DNA from: Paenibacillus sp. MSJ-34 | GTDB taxonomy: Bacteria; Bacillota; Bacilli; Paenibacillales; Paenibacillaceae | Length of the DNA stretch: 64,000 nt | Direction: 5' to 3' | NCBI RefSeq assembly: GCF_018918005.1 | Contig: NZ_JAHLPR010000031.1 | Location: 20,555-84,554, forward strand | Shown: piece by piece, positions 1 to 7,747 of the stretch | How the letters are laid out: every line of letters begins with the position of its first letter | Position numbering within the stretch: position 1 is the first letter of the stretch | Notes under the pieces: generated by a model | What the model was told of the DNA's origin: nothing | The model's input: the letters and a program-made list of their open reading frames with translations, nothing else | Databases searched by the model: none | Translations under genes and position numbers: made by a program

Positions 1-223
1 TTTGTTGTTCGCGATACTGCTATTTCGATGGACTACATATTTGTTTCGTAGAATGGAGCGTCGCAAATATTACCTCCTCTTTATGATTGTCGTTTTGTTG
101 GCTGCTTCGATGTACGGAGAGATGACGGTTCTAATGCGTCAAGCCGGACTCGTCATCCCCGGAGTCTGCGGCCCGGCCAGAGAGCAATGGAGCCAGTTGG
201 GGCAAGAGGCGCCCGAGCTGTAA
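1..223 (+). CDS. C-terminal end of a membrane protein (cut by window)
   Basis: The reading frame is open from the first bases and stops at TAA 221-223. The translated end has two hydrophobic stretches separated by a basic segment (RRMERRKYY), which fits the last transmembrane helices of a membrane protein. There is no convincing ribosome binding site in front of any early start codon, so the real start probably lies before the window. The family is not recognisable from this fragment. It could also be a chance ORF. Confidence 0.4.
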   Translation, partial: LLFAILLFRWTTYLFRRMERRKYYLLFMIVVLLAASMYGEMTVLMRQAGLVIPGVCGPAREQWSQLGQEAPEL

Positions 224-360
224 TGCGCATATTGCGCACTGGTGATTGCATTAACTTCTACCGCCCTGCTCCTCAAGTTCGCGGACACAGGAGACGCTAA
301 TTGCATTAGCGTTGCATCGAGCGTATTGCTGCTCTTCAAGCCCGAGGAAGCGTTTTGTCG

Positions 361-391
361 GCCCTCTTCTGTGAAAATCCCCCTCGTTCAG
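361..391 (+). repeat. Dispersed motif of about 28 bp, copy 1
   Basis: Consensus about CTTCTGTCGAAATCCCC followed by TTNNTTCAG. Other copies are at 13173-13200 (+), 13350-13375 (-), 38621-38646 (+), 38665-38690 (-) and 47302-47329 (+). All copies lie between genes. In one reading frame all six encode an octapeptide of the form S/F-V-E/K/D-I-P-L/F-x-Q. Confidence 0.65.
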
Positions 392-587
392 ATGCTAGAA
401 AGCCAGGGTTTATTACATACGGAGCGGGATTGGATTGCTGCATGCAGTCCTGAACGATCATTTGCCGCAGAGGTTATGGAAGCTTTATAGCGTGCTGGCA
501 AGCGATTCCCGTGGGGGAAAAAAGGTAAAGCCTGCGATCAGAGTCCGCTTCATCATACCGCCGGCCGCTGACGATCCGCCCGAGCGG

Positions 588-910
588 GCTAACGAAACTG
601 ATACACGCTAATCGCCTGTAAATCATCATGTTGCAATGTCTAACGAAACTCAAGCACGCTAATGAGGGGAAATAGGCGGTACAATCGCCGATTTCCAATG
701 AATAGCGATATGTACTTTCGTTAGGATGACAACATCTTCAATTGGAGCCCAATAAGGATCGTTAGTTTCGTTAGCGAGCCAAAAGTTTCGTTAGCGCCAA
801 ACAAGGAGCGCAGGTCCGCGCGATCGTACTCGAAATGCAAAGAGGTAGCACCTTCTATATGCCCAATAAAGCCAGTACCATCAACGGTGGGGAATGATAA
901 AGCAGACTCC
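588..910 (+). repeat. Long extragenic repeat A, copy 1
   Basis: This copy is clearly homologous over its length to 38010-38303, with small indels, and partly to the inverted fragment at 12986-13086. It begins with GCTAACGAAAC and carries the reverse complement GTTTCGTTAGC near 765-795, so it has internal inverted symmetry. Sites CTAACGAAAC at 589 and 640 are 51 bp apart, and ACTTTCGTTAG/AGTTTCGTTAG at 714 and 765 are also 51 bp apart. There is no transposase frame, so a MITE-like or REP-like non-autonomous element is plausible. Confidence 0.75.
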
Positions 911-1105
911 ATTGCGGGTTTTCGAAGCTATCAACTTCTCGATGCAACACCAATGCATATTGCGGAACTTCATCCTTTTGGGGCGAAGTTTTTTCTTTGG
1001 CCAAAACGAATTTTATGGAAAAATTTGTAGCTTGCGGGTATGATGATTACGCGGCCTTTTATGCTGCCGGTTGACGTAGGGTGGAAATGAAAGGGGAGAT
1101 CCATC

Positions 1106-1393
1106 ATGCTTCTTGGGGAAATATTCGTATGGCTGATCGGTGTTTTCGTATTCTTCGCCATCTTGTATCAAGTGATCCAATCCGCGATCGATCAGTCCAA
1201 AATGGCCAGAAACATTCAAGATATAAGAGACATGCTGCATCAGAGGAAAAACGAAAGGGCGGAAGCCGTCAAACAGGCAAGCGCCTTAGCAAATGAATCT
1301 ATAATATTCGAGGAATGCCCCGGATGCGGGAGGAAAGTGAAACGGGATGAAAGAATCTGTCCGGAATGCGGGCTAACATTGATTGATTCGTAA
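1106..1393 (+). CDS. Small membrane protein with C-terminal zinc ribbon
   Basis: A 95-residue protein. One transmembrane helix (about residues 4-26) is followed by a charged, probably helical segment (30-65). The C-terminal zinc ribbon has Cys71-x2-Cys74 and Cys85-x2-Cys88 (CPGC and CPEC), four ligands for one zinc ion. The ATG is preceded by AAAGGGGAG at a good distance. Membrane-anchored zinc ribbons of this size are common in Bacillales and mostly uncharacterised; a role in membrane-complex assembly or stress is only a guess. It stands alone, followed by the attenuator leader of the methyltransferase gene. Confidence 0.75.
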   Translation: MLLGEIFVWLIGVFVFFAILYQVIQSAIDQSKMARNIQDIRDMLHQRKNERAEAVKQASALANESIIFEECPGCGRKVKRDERICPECGLTLIDS

Positions 1394-1445
1394 CATGGAA
1401 TGGGGTGGCAAAAAAACTATCCTCCACAACGAACATGATGTTCAG

Positions 1446-1669
1446 TATAATATCATTGTATTGAAATGAGAAAGGGTGACCTTAAGCCGATGAAGTACTA
1501 ATCCTATTCGAACAAGCGAAAAACGTGTTTACGTTTTTTCCGGATAGGATTTGTGCGGGCTTTTTTATATACTCATTAGGTTTCATGCGTTTATCTTCAT
1601 CGTAAAGGCATGATCCTTGTTTAAGTATTGCGCCTCCTATCCGGGAACAACGGATAAGGAGGTTTTTTA
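1446..1669 (+). promoter_or_regulatory. Putative antibiotic-responsive attenuator leader of the Cfr-like gene
   Basis: A TATAAT at 1446-1451 suggests a transcript start near 1458. Four segments are alternately complementary: S1 AATCCTATTCG (1500-1510), S2 CGGATAGGATT (1541-1551), S3 CCTCCTATCCG (1633-1643) and S4 CGGATAAGGAGG (1651-1662). S1:S2 and S3:S4 can pair. S2:S3 also pair perfectly over 9 bp. S4 contains the Shine-Dalgarno sequence of the methyltransferase gene, and S3:S4 is followed by six T, so it could block translation and also terminate transcription. A short ORF ends exactly at S1. This is the architecture of erm-type ribosome-stalling attenuators. It is seen directly in the sequence; the drug response is inferred. 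Confidence 0.72.
1466..1501 (+). CDS. Leader peptide ORF (11 codons, or the 3-codon ORF at 1490)
   Basis: ATG at 1466 opens an 11-codon frame (MRKGDLKPMKY) that stops with TAA 1499-1501, overlapping the first attenuator segment. The promoter implies a transcript start only about 8 bases before this ATG. The internal ATG at 1490 (MKY, three codons) has a partial Shine-Dalgarno, AAAGGGTGA at 1471-1479, about 10 bases upstream. The three-codon version may therefore be the real one; very short leader ORFs are known from antibiotic-induced attenuators. A ribosome stalled here would cover S1 and let S2 pair with S3. Confidence 0.45.
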   Translation: MRKGDLKPMKY

Positions 1670-2755
1670 ATGTCTCATCGTGAATTCGGGCTGGAGGGGC
1701 CGGCTTCTACCAAATATGACCGGCTGCGCCGTTTCCTTGCGTCCGGGAATGAACCGAAGTTTCGATTTACGCAAATCGCGCAGGCAATATTCAAGCATAA
1801 AATACATGATTTCGAGGACATAACGGTGTTGCCGAAACCGTTGAGACAGTCGATCGTTTCGCAATTCGGAAGCGGCATGCTGAATATTAAACCCGTCGTT
1901 CATACGCCTTCGCCGCAAGCGGATAAAGTCTTATTCGAAATTCCAGGGGGCGACAAAATCGAAACCGTCGCCATGAAATATCGCGCCGGCTGGGAATCGT
2001 TTTGCATTTCTTCCCAATCGGGCTGCGGTTTCGGCTGCAGCTTTTGCGCGACCGGGGCAATCGGCCTGCAACGAAATTTGACGGCCGACGAAATTACGGA
2101 TCAAATTTTGTACTTCTTATTGCAGCGCCGTTCGATCGACAGCATTTCCTTTATGGGGATGGGAGAAGCTCTTGCCAACCCGCAAACGTTCGGCGCAATA
2201 AGAACATTGACCGACCCCGAGCTATTCGGCATCAGTTCCAGAAGAATCACGATCTCCACCATAGGCATTATTCCGGGAATTCAAAAGCTGACCAAGCAAT
2301 TTCCGCAAATCAACCTCACCTTCTCTCTTCATTCCCCTTTTCAAGAACAGAGGAGCGAGCTCATGCCTATAAACAACAAATATCCTCTGGCGGATGTGCT
2401 GGAGGTTCTGGACGAACATGCCCAAATAACAGGCCGAAAAGTGTACATTGCGTATGTATTGCTGCCCGGCGTCAACGATTCTGCGGATCACGCCCAAGAA
2501 TTGATCGCGATTGTGAAGAAAAGGCCTAGTTACAAGCAGTTGTATCATGTGAATCTCATACGTTACAATCCCGCCATGGGTGCGCCGGAACAATACGGGC
2601 GTCCGGATCAGCGCGCCGTGGATGCTTTTTATCGTCAATTAACGAAAGCGGGAGTCAAAGTAACCGTACGCCAATCCTTCGGCGTAGAGATCGATGCGGC
2701 ATGCGGGCAATTGTACGGCCAATATGAAGCCAAGCAACAGCGGCGCTGCAAATAA
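1670..2755 (+). CDS. cfr-like: Cfr-like 23S rRNA (adenine-2503-C8) methyltransferase
   Basis: A radical-SAM enzyme of 361 residues, close to the usual length of the Cfr/RlmN family. The cluster motif C-x3-C-x2-C is at Cys119, Cys123 and Cys126 (SGCGFGCSFCAT). GMGEALAN lies at 163-170. Cys345 in DAACGQLYG corresponds to the methyl-carrying cysteine, and Cys112 (SFCISSQ) is also conserved. As I recall Cfr, long blocks such as KYRAGWESFCISSQ, SISFMGMGEALAN, LTFSLHSP and LYHVNLIRYNP match it rather than the housekeeping RlmN. Cfr methylates A2503 at C8 and gives resistance to phenicols, lincosamides, oxazolidinones, pleuromutilins and streptogramin A. The attenuator leader fits inducible resistance. 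Chromosomal Cfr-like genes (Clb group) occur in Bacillales. Substrate position is inferred, not shown. Confidence 0.88.
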   Translation: MSHREFGLEGPASTKYDRLRRFLASGNEPKFRFTQIAQAIFKHKIHDFEDITVLPKPLRQSIVSQFGSGMLNIKPVVHTPSPQADKVLFEIPGGDKIETVAMKYRAGWESFCISSQSGCGFGCSFCATGAIGLQRNLTADEITDQILYFLLQRRSIDSISFMGMGEALANPQTFGAIRTLTDPELFGISSRRITISTIGIIPGIQKLTKQFPQINLTFSLHSPFQEQRSELMPINNKYPLADVLEVLDEHAQITGRKVYIAYVLLPGVNDSADHAQELIAIVKKRPSYKQLYHVNLIRYNPAMGAPEQYGRPDQRAVDAFYRQLTKAGVKVTVRQSFGVEIDAACGQLYGQYEAKQQRRCK

Positions 2756-2790
2756 AGGAAACGAGAAAATGAAGGGGGAGTGCCATAACC

Positions 2791-3423
2791 ATGTTGGATT
2801 GTATACGCGTCTTGCTTGTTATGGACGATGATCCTAGGTTTACGGAGCTTCTATCTTTATTGCGTAGAGAACCGGGGTTCGAGGTATCCGTTACCAATTT
2901 GAACGAAGTGAAACAACATGTCGCGCGAGGGACGGCAGACGTTATATTGCTCAGTTCCTCGCAGCATTCCTTATTTTATGCGGGGTTGAAAACGGCGGGC
3001 GAGCTGTTGCGGCAAAATCCCGTCAAAATTATCGTGTTGACGACGATCCATGAAAAAGAGGCTGTACTGGACGCATTCACCGCAGGAGTCTTGAATTATT
3101 TGCTTAACAAGAGCTACAGAGACATTCCGGCGGCCATTCGAGAGGCGCATCTCAACCGCAGTTCCCTTCATCCGGATGTCGCGGCGTTACTCCGTCAGGA
3201 AATTAAACATTTCAGACATGCGGATATGCAGCAGAGACTAACCCGTACCGAAAAACAAGTGCTGCATCTGCTTGCGGAAGGCTGCACGAGAACGGAAATA
3301 TCGGAGACGCTGCAAGTGTCCCCGAATACGGTCAAATTTCATATGCGGAATTTAATTCAAAAGATCGGCGGCGCCACGGGGAAGGAAGCCGCGGAACGAG
3401 CCAAACGGATGGGATATTTGTAG
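2791..3423 (+). CDS. LuxR-family regulator with degenerate receiver domain
   Basis: A 210-residue NarL/FixJ-type regulator. The N-terminal receiver fold (1-125) keeps an acidic cluster (Asp12-14) and a Lys in the NKSY segment. The position of the phosphoacceptor Asp is Ser55 (DVILLSSSQ in place of the usual LLD), so classical phosphorylation is unlikely. The C-terminal LuxR helix-turn-helix spans about 148-207 (LTRTEKQVLHLLAEGCT, VSPNTVKFHMRNL). GGGGGAG precedes the ATG. It starts 35 bp after the Cfr-like gene and could share its transcript. No histidine kinase is adjacent. Probably an orphan, phosphorylation-independent regulator. Confidence 0.8.
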   Translation: MLDCIRVLLVMDDDPRFTELLSLLRREPGFEVSVTNLNEVKQHVARGTADVILLSSSQHSLFYAGLKTAGELLRQNPVKIIVLTTIHEKEAVLDAFTAGVLNYLLNKSYRDIPAAIREAHLNRSSLHPDVAALLRQEIKHFRHADMQQRLTRTEKQVLHLLAEGCTRTEISETLQVSPNTVKFHMRNLIQKIGGATGKEAAERAKRMGYL

Positions 3424-3539
3424 CGCACCCCTGCTCCGAAGATAATAGGAATAACCTATAGAATTAATAGATTTTATATATTTTAATTATAGGAGGAGGT
3501 GTGAGATAATACGGGCAACAAATATAGGAGATGATGTCA

Positions 3540-4325
3540 ATGAGTTCCAACCATGCTTGGCAATCCGGATTGTACGACAATAAATTGGGGTTCGTATCCG
3601 AACTGGGCAAAGGCGTGGTCGAATGGCTCGATCCGCAACAAGGGGAGCGCATTCTCGATTTGGGATGCGGAACCGGGGATTTGGCCTATACCATTTCAAA
3701 GGCGGGAGCGAATGTGACCGGCATGGATCTATCCGACGCAATGATCGAAAAAGCGCGGGACAAATACCCGGACATCCGGTTTATAACGGGCAATGCCGAA
3801 CAATTTCAAGTTGCCGAACCGTTTGATGCCGTCTTTTCCAATGCCGCTTTGCACTGGATGAAGAACGCCGGACAGGTGGCGGAATGCGTATGGCATGCGC
3901 TCAAGCCGGGCGGAAGATTTGTCGCCGAGTTCGGGGGACGGGGCAATGTGGAGCAAGTGATAAAGGCGATCGGAGCCGTGCTTGAGGAGAATTACGGCAT
4001 CGACGCTTCCGGCCTCCATCCGTGGTATTTTCCGAGTATCGCCGAATACAGTTCATTGCTGGAACGGCAAGGCTTCCATGTCGCGTACGCCGTTCATTTC
4101 GACCGTCCCACTCCATTGACCGATGGCGAGGAGGGACTCCGGCATTGGCTGAGCGGATTTGCCGGAGGCTTCTTCGAATCGTTCGCGGAAGAGGAGCGAA
4201 GCAAAGCCTTCGCGAACATTGCCGCCAAAGCCCGGGACGATTTGTTCCGGGACGGTAGTTGGCGCTTGGACTATAAGCGGATACGAATCAAGGCTATCAA
4301 GCCTTCATCCCGCGCAGCGATATAA
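3540..4325 (+). CDS. Class I SAM-dependent methyltransferase (Tam-like)
   Basis: A 261-residue protein. SAM motif I is ILDLGCGTGDLAYT at 38-51, motif II carries the acidic MDLSDAMIEKA, and FSNAALHWM is characteristic of trans-aconitate methyltransferase-like proteins. The start at 3540 is chosen over the in-frame ATG at 3531 because TAGGAG (3525-3530) abuts 3531 but lies 9 bases before 3540. A small-molecule carboxyl methyltransferase role is plausible, but the substrate cannot be read from sequence. The next gene, mtaD, handles S-adenosylhomocysteine or methylthioadenosine, a by-product of SAM use. That is a loose functional link only. Confidence 0.75.
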   Translation: MSSNHAWQSGLYDNKLGFVSELGKGVVEWLDPQQGERILDLGCGTGDLAYTISKAGANVTGMDLSDAMIEKARDKYPDIRFITGNAEQFQVAEPFDAVFSNAALHWMKNAGQVAECVWHALKPGGRFVAEFGGRGNVEQVIKAIGAVLEENYGIDASGLHPWYFPSIAEYSSLLERQGFHVAYAVHFDRPTPLTDGEEGLRHWLSGFAGGFFESFAEEERSKAFANIAAKARDDLFRDGSWRLDYKRIRIKAIKPSSRAAI

Positions 4326-4415
4326 TCATTTTCGAACGAACGTATTGACCTTCTCGTTGCGTCAACGTTTATTCTCGACTTATCACATGCAACGGGTTGA
4401 GGAGGACTACGGAAG

Positions 4416-5708
4416 ATGAATACGCTAATGATCAAAGATGTCATAATCCTGACGATGAAGGAGGATGAAGCTCCGTTTCGCGGGGATATACTCATCGCGG
4501 GGGATACGATTCGGCAGATCGGGCCCGGCCTCGCCGCCGAGGCGGACGAAACGATCGAAGGTCAAGGCATGGTTGCGATGCCTGGCCTGATCAATGCGCA
4601 TCAACATACGCCGATGAGCTTGCTGCGCGGCTTCTCCGACGATTTGAAATTAATGGATTGGCTCGAGCGGAAGATGCTCCCCGCCGAGGCGAACATGACG
4701 CCGGAAGATATTTATTGGGGCTGCAAACTGTCGATGGCGGAAATGATCAAGTCGGGCACGACCGCATTTGCCGATATGTACATCCATATGGACGAGATCG
4801 CTGCCGCGGTACAAGAAGCCGGTATGCGGGCATCGTTGTCGCGGGGGCTCGTCTTCCTGCAGGACGACGGAGGGCAGCGATTGCAGGAAGCGCTCGGGCT
4901 GGTCGAACGATGGCATGGCAAGGCGGAGGGAAGAATTACGACGATGCTCGCCCCGCACGCGCCGTACACTTGCCCGCCGGAACCGCTCAAACGCGTCGTC
5001 AAGCTGGCCGAAGAGATGAATCTGCCGATTCATATCCATTTGGCCGAGACGCAGGAAGAGGTCGTTTCCATCCGTGACAAATATGACGAGACGCCCGCGC
5101 AATATTTGTATAATGCCGGTCTCTTTGACAGGACGCATGTGCTGCTGGCGCACGGCGTGCATCTGACCCGGCGCGACATCGGGCTGCTCCGGGGCATGCG
5201 CGGAGGGGTGGCGCATAATCCCGTCAGCAATTTGAAGCTGGGCTGCGGCATTGCTCCGGTCGTCGAGATGATGCAACAAGGCATAACGGTCGGCCTTGGA
5301 ACCGACGGCGCCGGCAGCGCCGCCACGGTCGACATGTTCGAAGAGATCAAGGCGGCAGCCTGGCTGCAGAAGCTTGACTACGGCGATCCGACCAAGCTGC
5401 CTGCCGCTCAGGCGCTGCGCATGGCAACGAGGGAGAGCGCAGCCTTGCTCAACATCGATCGTGAAGTAGGGACGCTCGAAGCAGGCAAGCGCGCCGATCT
5501 GATTCTCGTCGACATGAATAAACCGCATTTGCAGCCGGTTCATCATGTCGAATCTCTCCTTGCCTACAGCGCGGGCGGGGCCGACGTGGATACGACGATT
5601 GTCAATGGCAAGATCCTGATGAGACGCCGGCAATTGCTGACGATGGACGAAGAGGAATTGCTTCGGCAAGCTGCCGTCCGCGCCAAACGAATCGTGGCGG
5701 GAGTATGA
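4416..5708 (+). CDS. mtaD: 5-methylthioadenosine / S-adenosylhomocysteine deaminase
   Basis: A 430-residue amidohydrolase. Metal ligands are visible: H62-x-H64 in INAHQHTP, a His in PIHIHLAETQEE, a His in LLAHGVHL, and the Asp of GLGTDGAGS. The LLRGFSDDLKLMDWLE segment is typical of the MtaD/TrzN-like deaminases. The enzyme deaminates SAH, MTA or adenosine to the inosine analogue in the cytosol. GAGGAGG sits 11 bases before the ATG. Its end overlaps the region of the downstream regulator fragment. Assignment to the family is firm; the preferred substrate is inferred. Confidence 0.85.
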   Translation: MNTLMIKDVIILTMKEDEAPFRGDILIAGDTIRQIGPGLAAEADETIEGQGMVAMPGLINAHQHTPMSLLRGFSDDLKLMDWLERKMLPAEANMTPEDIYWGCKLSMAEMIKSGTTAFADMYIHMDEIAAAVQEAGMRASLSRGLVFLQDDGGQRLQEALGLVERWHGKAEGRITTMLAPHAPYTCPPEPLKRVVKLAEEMNLPIHIHLAETQEEVVSIRDKYDETPAQYLYNAGLFDRTHVLLAHGVHLTRRDIGLLRGMRGGVAHNPVSNLKLGCGIAPVVEMMQQGITVGLGTDGAGSAATVDMFEEIKAAAWLQKLDYGDPTKLPAAQALRMATRESAALLNIDREVGTLEAGKRADLILVDMNKPHLQPVHHVESLLAYSAGGADVDTTIVNGKILMRRRQLLTMDEEELLRQAAVRAKRIVAGV

Positions 5709-5721
5709 ACGCCTCGAATAT

Positions 5722-6306
5722 GTGGAATCGCTGGACGGATATATCACCCCTCTCGGCGGAGACGAATATCTTTTTTTACGACCCGGGGCCTATTCGAACG
5801 GGAAACGGGCGGCTAACAAAACGATTCCTCTGGCCAAAGACGCCAAAAAAACGTACGGAACCATTTTGAGCCTGGGGATCGGATTCGGCGCGTCGGGCAA
5901 TGAAGCGGGAACGAACGCCCGCAAAGCGTTGCGCAAATCGAAGGAGGCGGGCGGCAACGTTTGCTTTATCGTCCGCGAAGATCAAACGCTGATCGGGCCG
6001 CTAGAAATGGCCGACTCGATGCGAACCGTGCTCTCGCCAACCCGCGCCGATCTGATCAAAAAAGCGGAAGACGCCCGAATGACAAGCTCCTATCTCAGCA
6101 AGCTTCTGAATCATATGGCGCGTTGCGGCAAGACGGAGTACAACGTTCACGAGCTGGCGTCCGTATTGCAAATTACGGACCGAAGCGCGCATCGTCTCAT
6201 TCTGCTATGGATGGATAACGGCTTGGCCGAAATCGCGGGCATGGAAAAAGTGGCGAAGGGCCGGCCACCCAAGCAGTCCAAAGGCGATGAACCATCCCCT
6301 TATTAA
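5722..6306 (+). pseudogene. C-terminal part of a regulator (nucleotide-cyclase-like fold plus HTH), probably truncated
   Basis: The frame reads 194 residues from GTG 5722 but has no ribosome binding site, and the upstream part runs into mtaD. Residues about 45-90 (GIGFGASGNEAGTNARKALRKSKEAGGNVCFIV) look like the end of a GTP-cyclohydrolase-III/GGDEF-like fold. Residues 125-175 form a winged-helix DNA-binding segment (VHELASVLQITDRSAHRLILLWMDNGL). An N-terminal half would be expected and is missing, so I call it a fragment. It could still be translated by coupling to mtaD. Confidence 0.5.
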
Positions 6307-6826
6307 AGACTTTGCGACGTTTATGCCGCAACGCGGACAGAGGATCCCTTATTTGGCGAAAATGCCCCGTTTGGGCAAGTTGAAGGACAGAGAATTCGTT
6401 ATCTGTGACAAATCGTCTTATTTGGGCCCGTTCCGAGTCAAATAAAGGAACGTGTGTCCTTCAAACGCCGAAAAAACGCTCATTTATCCAATTTAACGGA
6501 AGCTGTGTCCGCCAAGTCAGACGAAGACGCAGTTTTGCGCATAAACCATTCGCAACGCGGACAGAGGATCCATGATCTGGTAAACGGTCTTATTTGCATT
6601 AACGTTGCATTCTCTTTTTCAAACAAAAAGGTCTTTGCAACGCTAGTTGTCATTTGACATATAGCTCTTCATTACCGCACTCGCCGGTGAGAGGGGCTTT
6701 TTTTTGATGTTTCGACACGGATAACCCCGTCCGGAGGCGTTATTTAAAGATGATTAAATGACTTGTCTTTATATGTTTCAGGAGGCTATGATGGAATCAA
6801 GATGCTATGGAAAGGGGAAAAACGAG
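6307..6826. other. Intergenic region with diverged GGACAGAG repeats
   Basis: No gene seen. CGCAACGCGGACAGAGGATCC occurs almost identically near 6330 and 6550, with further diverged GGACAG or TGTGTCC copies at 6385, 6444 and 6504. GAAGGACA (6383-6390) and TGTCCTTC (6445-6452) form the ends of a large inverted repeat that also contains TTATTTG/CAAATAA. TTTGCATTAACGTTGCATTC near 6594-6613 belongs to the TTAxCGTTGCATC motif found elsewhere. A run of eight T near 6697 may be a terminator, but its stem is weak. AGGAGG at 6780-6785 precedes an alternative start of the next gene. Confidence 0.55.
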
Positions 6827-7747
6827 ATGAAAACGGTTGAGGAACTGGAACAAAAATTGGCGGCTCCTTCGCAAGCGTTAATCGACGACATCGGGGCGAT
6901 GGACGGCGATCTTGTCCTGCTTGGGGTTGGCGGTAAAATGGGACCGAGCATGGCGAGACTGGCTGCGAACGCGATTCGTAAAAGCGGCCGGCCGAAACGG
7001 ATCATTGGCGTATCGCGCTTCTCCGACGAAAACGTGCGCAAAGAGCTTGAAGCGGCGGGGGTCGAAACGATTTCCTGCGATCTGCTCAACGACGAAGAAT
7101 TGAAGGCGCTTCCAGAGGCGCGCAATGTGATTTATATGGTCGGCAATAAGTTCGGGACGACGGGCAGAGAGCATTTTACATGGGCGATGAACGCTTATCT
7201 TCCCGGCAGGATTCCTCCGGGGCCGATCGGGGAATATGCGCAATCTTGCCTAGGACGCGAGCGGATTTTCGAATATTATGCTCATAAGAACGGAACCCCG
7301 ATGGTGTTCTATCGCTTGAATTACGCCAGCGATATGCGCTACGGCGTGCTGCTGGAGATTGCCAAGGCGGTTAACGAAGAGCGGACGATCGATCTGACGA
7401 TGGGCCATGCCAATGTGATCTGGCAGGGAGACGCCAATGAAATGGCGTTGCGCTGTTTGACGAAATGTGCGAATCCGCCGCAAATCGTCAATATTACGGG
7501 ACCGGAATCGATGTCTGTACGCTGGGCCGCCGGCGAATTCGCCAAACGGCTCGGCAAGGAACCGCGGTTTGAGGGGACGGCATCGGAAACGGCGCTGCTG
7601 AACAATGCTTCCAAATCGCATCAGTGGTTCGGATACCCGCGGGTATCGCTGCTGCAAATGATCGAGTGGTTGGCGGAATGGATCAGGGCCGGGGGAACGA
7701 CCTGGAATAAAGCGACTCACTTTCAGGAAAGAGAGGGGAAATTTTAA
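6827..7747 (+). CDS. NAD(P)-dependent epimerase/dehydratase-like protein
   Basis: A 306-residue protein of the extended SDR (epimerase) fold. The nucleotide-binding loop is LGVGGKMGPSMARLA near residues 31-45. YMVGNKFG and the tail PRVSLLQMIEWLAEW resemble other NAD-dependent epimerase-like proteins. The start MKTVEELEQ at 6827, with GGAAAGGGG upstream, is preferred. An in-frame ATG at 6791 with AGGAGG is the alternative and would add 12 residues. It overlaps the DapA-like gene by one base (TAATG), so both are translationally coupled. Its joint substrate with the aldolase is unknown; sugar-acid or amino-acid degradation is a reasonable inference. Confidence 0.72.
   Translation: MKTVEELEQKLAAPSQALIDDIGAMDGDLVLLGVGGKMGPSMARLAANAIRKSGRPKRIIGVSRFSDENVRKELEAAGVETISCDLLNDEELKALPEARNVIYMVGNKFGTTGREHFTWAMNAYLPGRIPPGPIGEYAQSCLGRERIFEYYAHKNGTPMVFYRLNYASDMRYGVLLEIAKAVNEERTIDLTMGHANVIWQGDANEMALRCLTKCANPPQIVNITGPESMSVRWAAGEFAKRLGKEPRFEGTASETALLNNASKSHQWFGYPRVSLLQMIEWLAEWIRAGGTTWNKATHFQEREGKF

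Larger units (their letters stand above)
224..1105. other. Long intergenic region with dispersed repeats
   Basis: No gene is convincing here. The stretch holds a short TTAGCGTTGCATC-type motif near 305-318, one copy of the motif of about 28 bp (361-391) that recurs six times in the window, and a copy of the long CTAACGAAAC repeat (588-910, listed separately). ORFs of 60-80 codons overlap these repeats and lack ribosome binding sites, so they are treated as non-coding. Confidence 0.6.

Noticed and set aside
242..490. 82-codon plus-strand frame
   Set aside because: No ribosome binding site; it overlaps dispersed repeat motifs, and similar peptide pieces occur at other intergenic repeat copies.
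1106..2755. Identification of the methyltransferase as housekeeping RlmN
   Set aside because: The conserved blocks, the resistance-type attenuator and the regulatory leader fit Cfr better. Final proof needs a phylogeny.
4650..5747. 365-codon minus-strand frame
   Set aside because: Antisense shadow of mtaD; no recognisable motif and no start signals.
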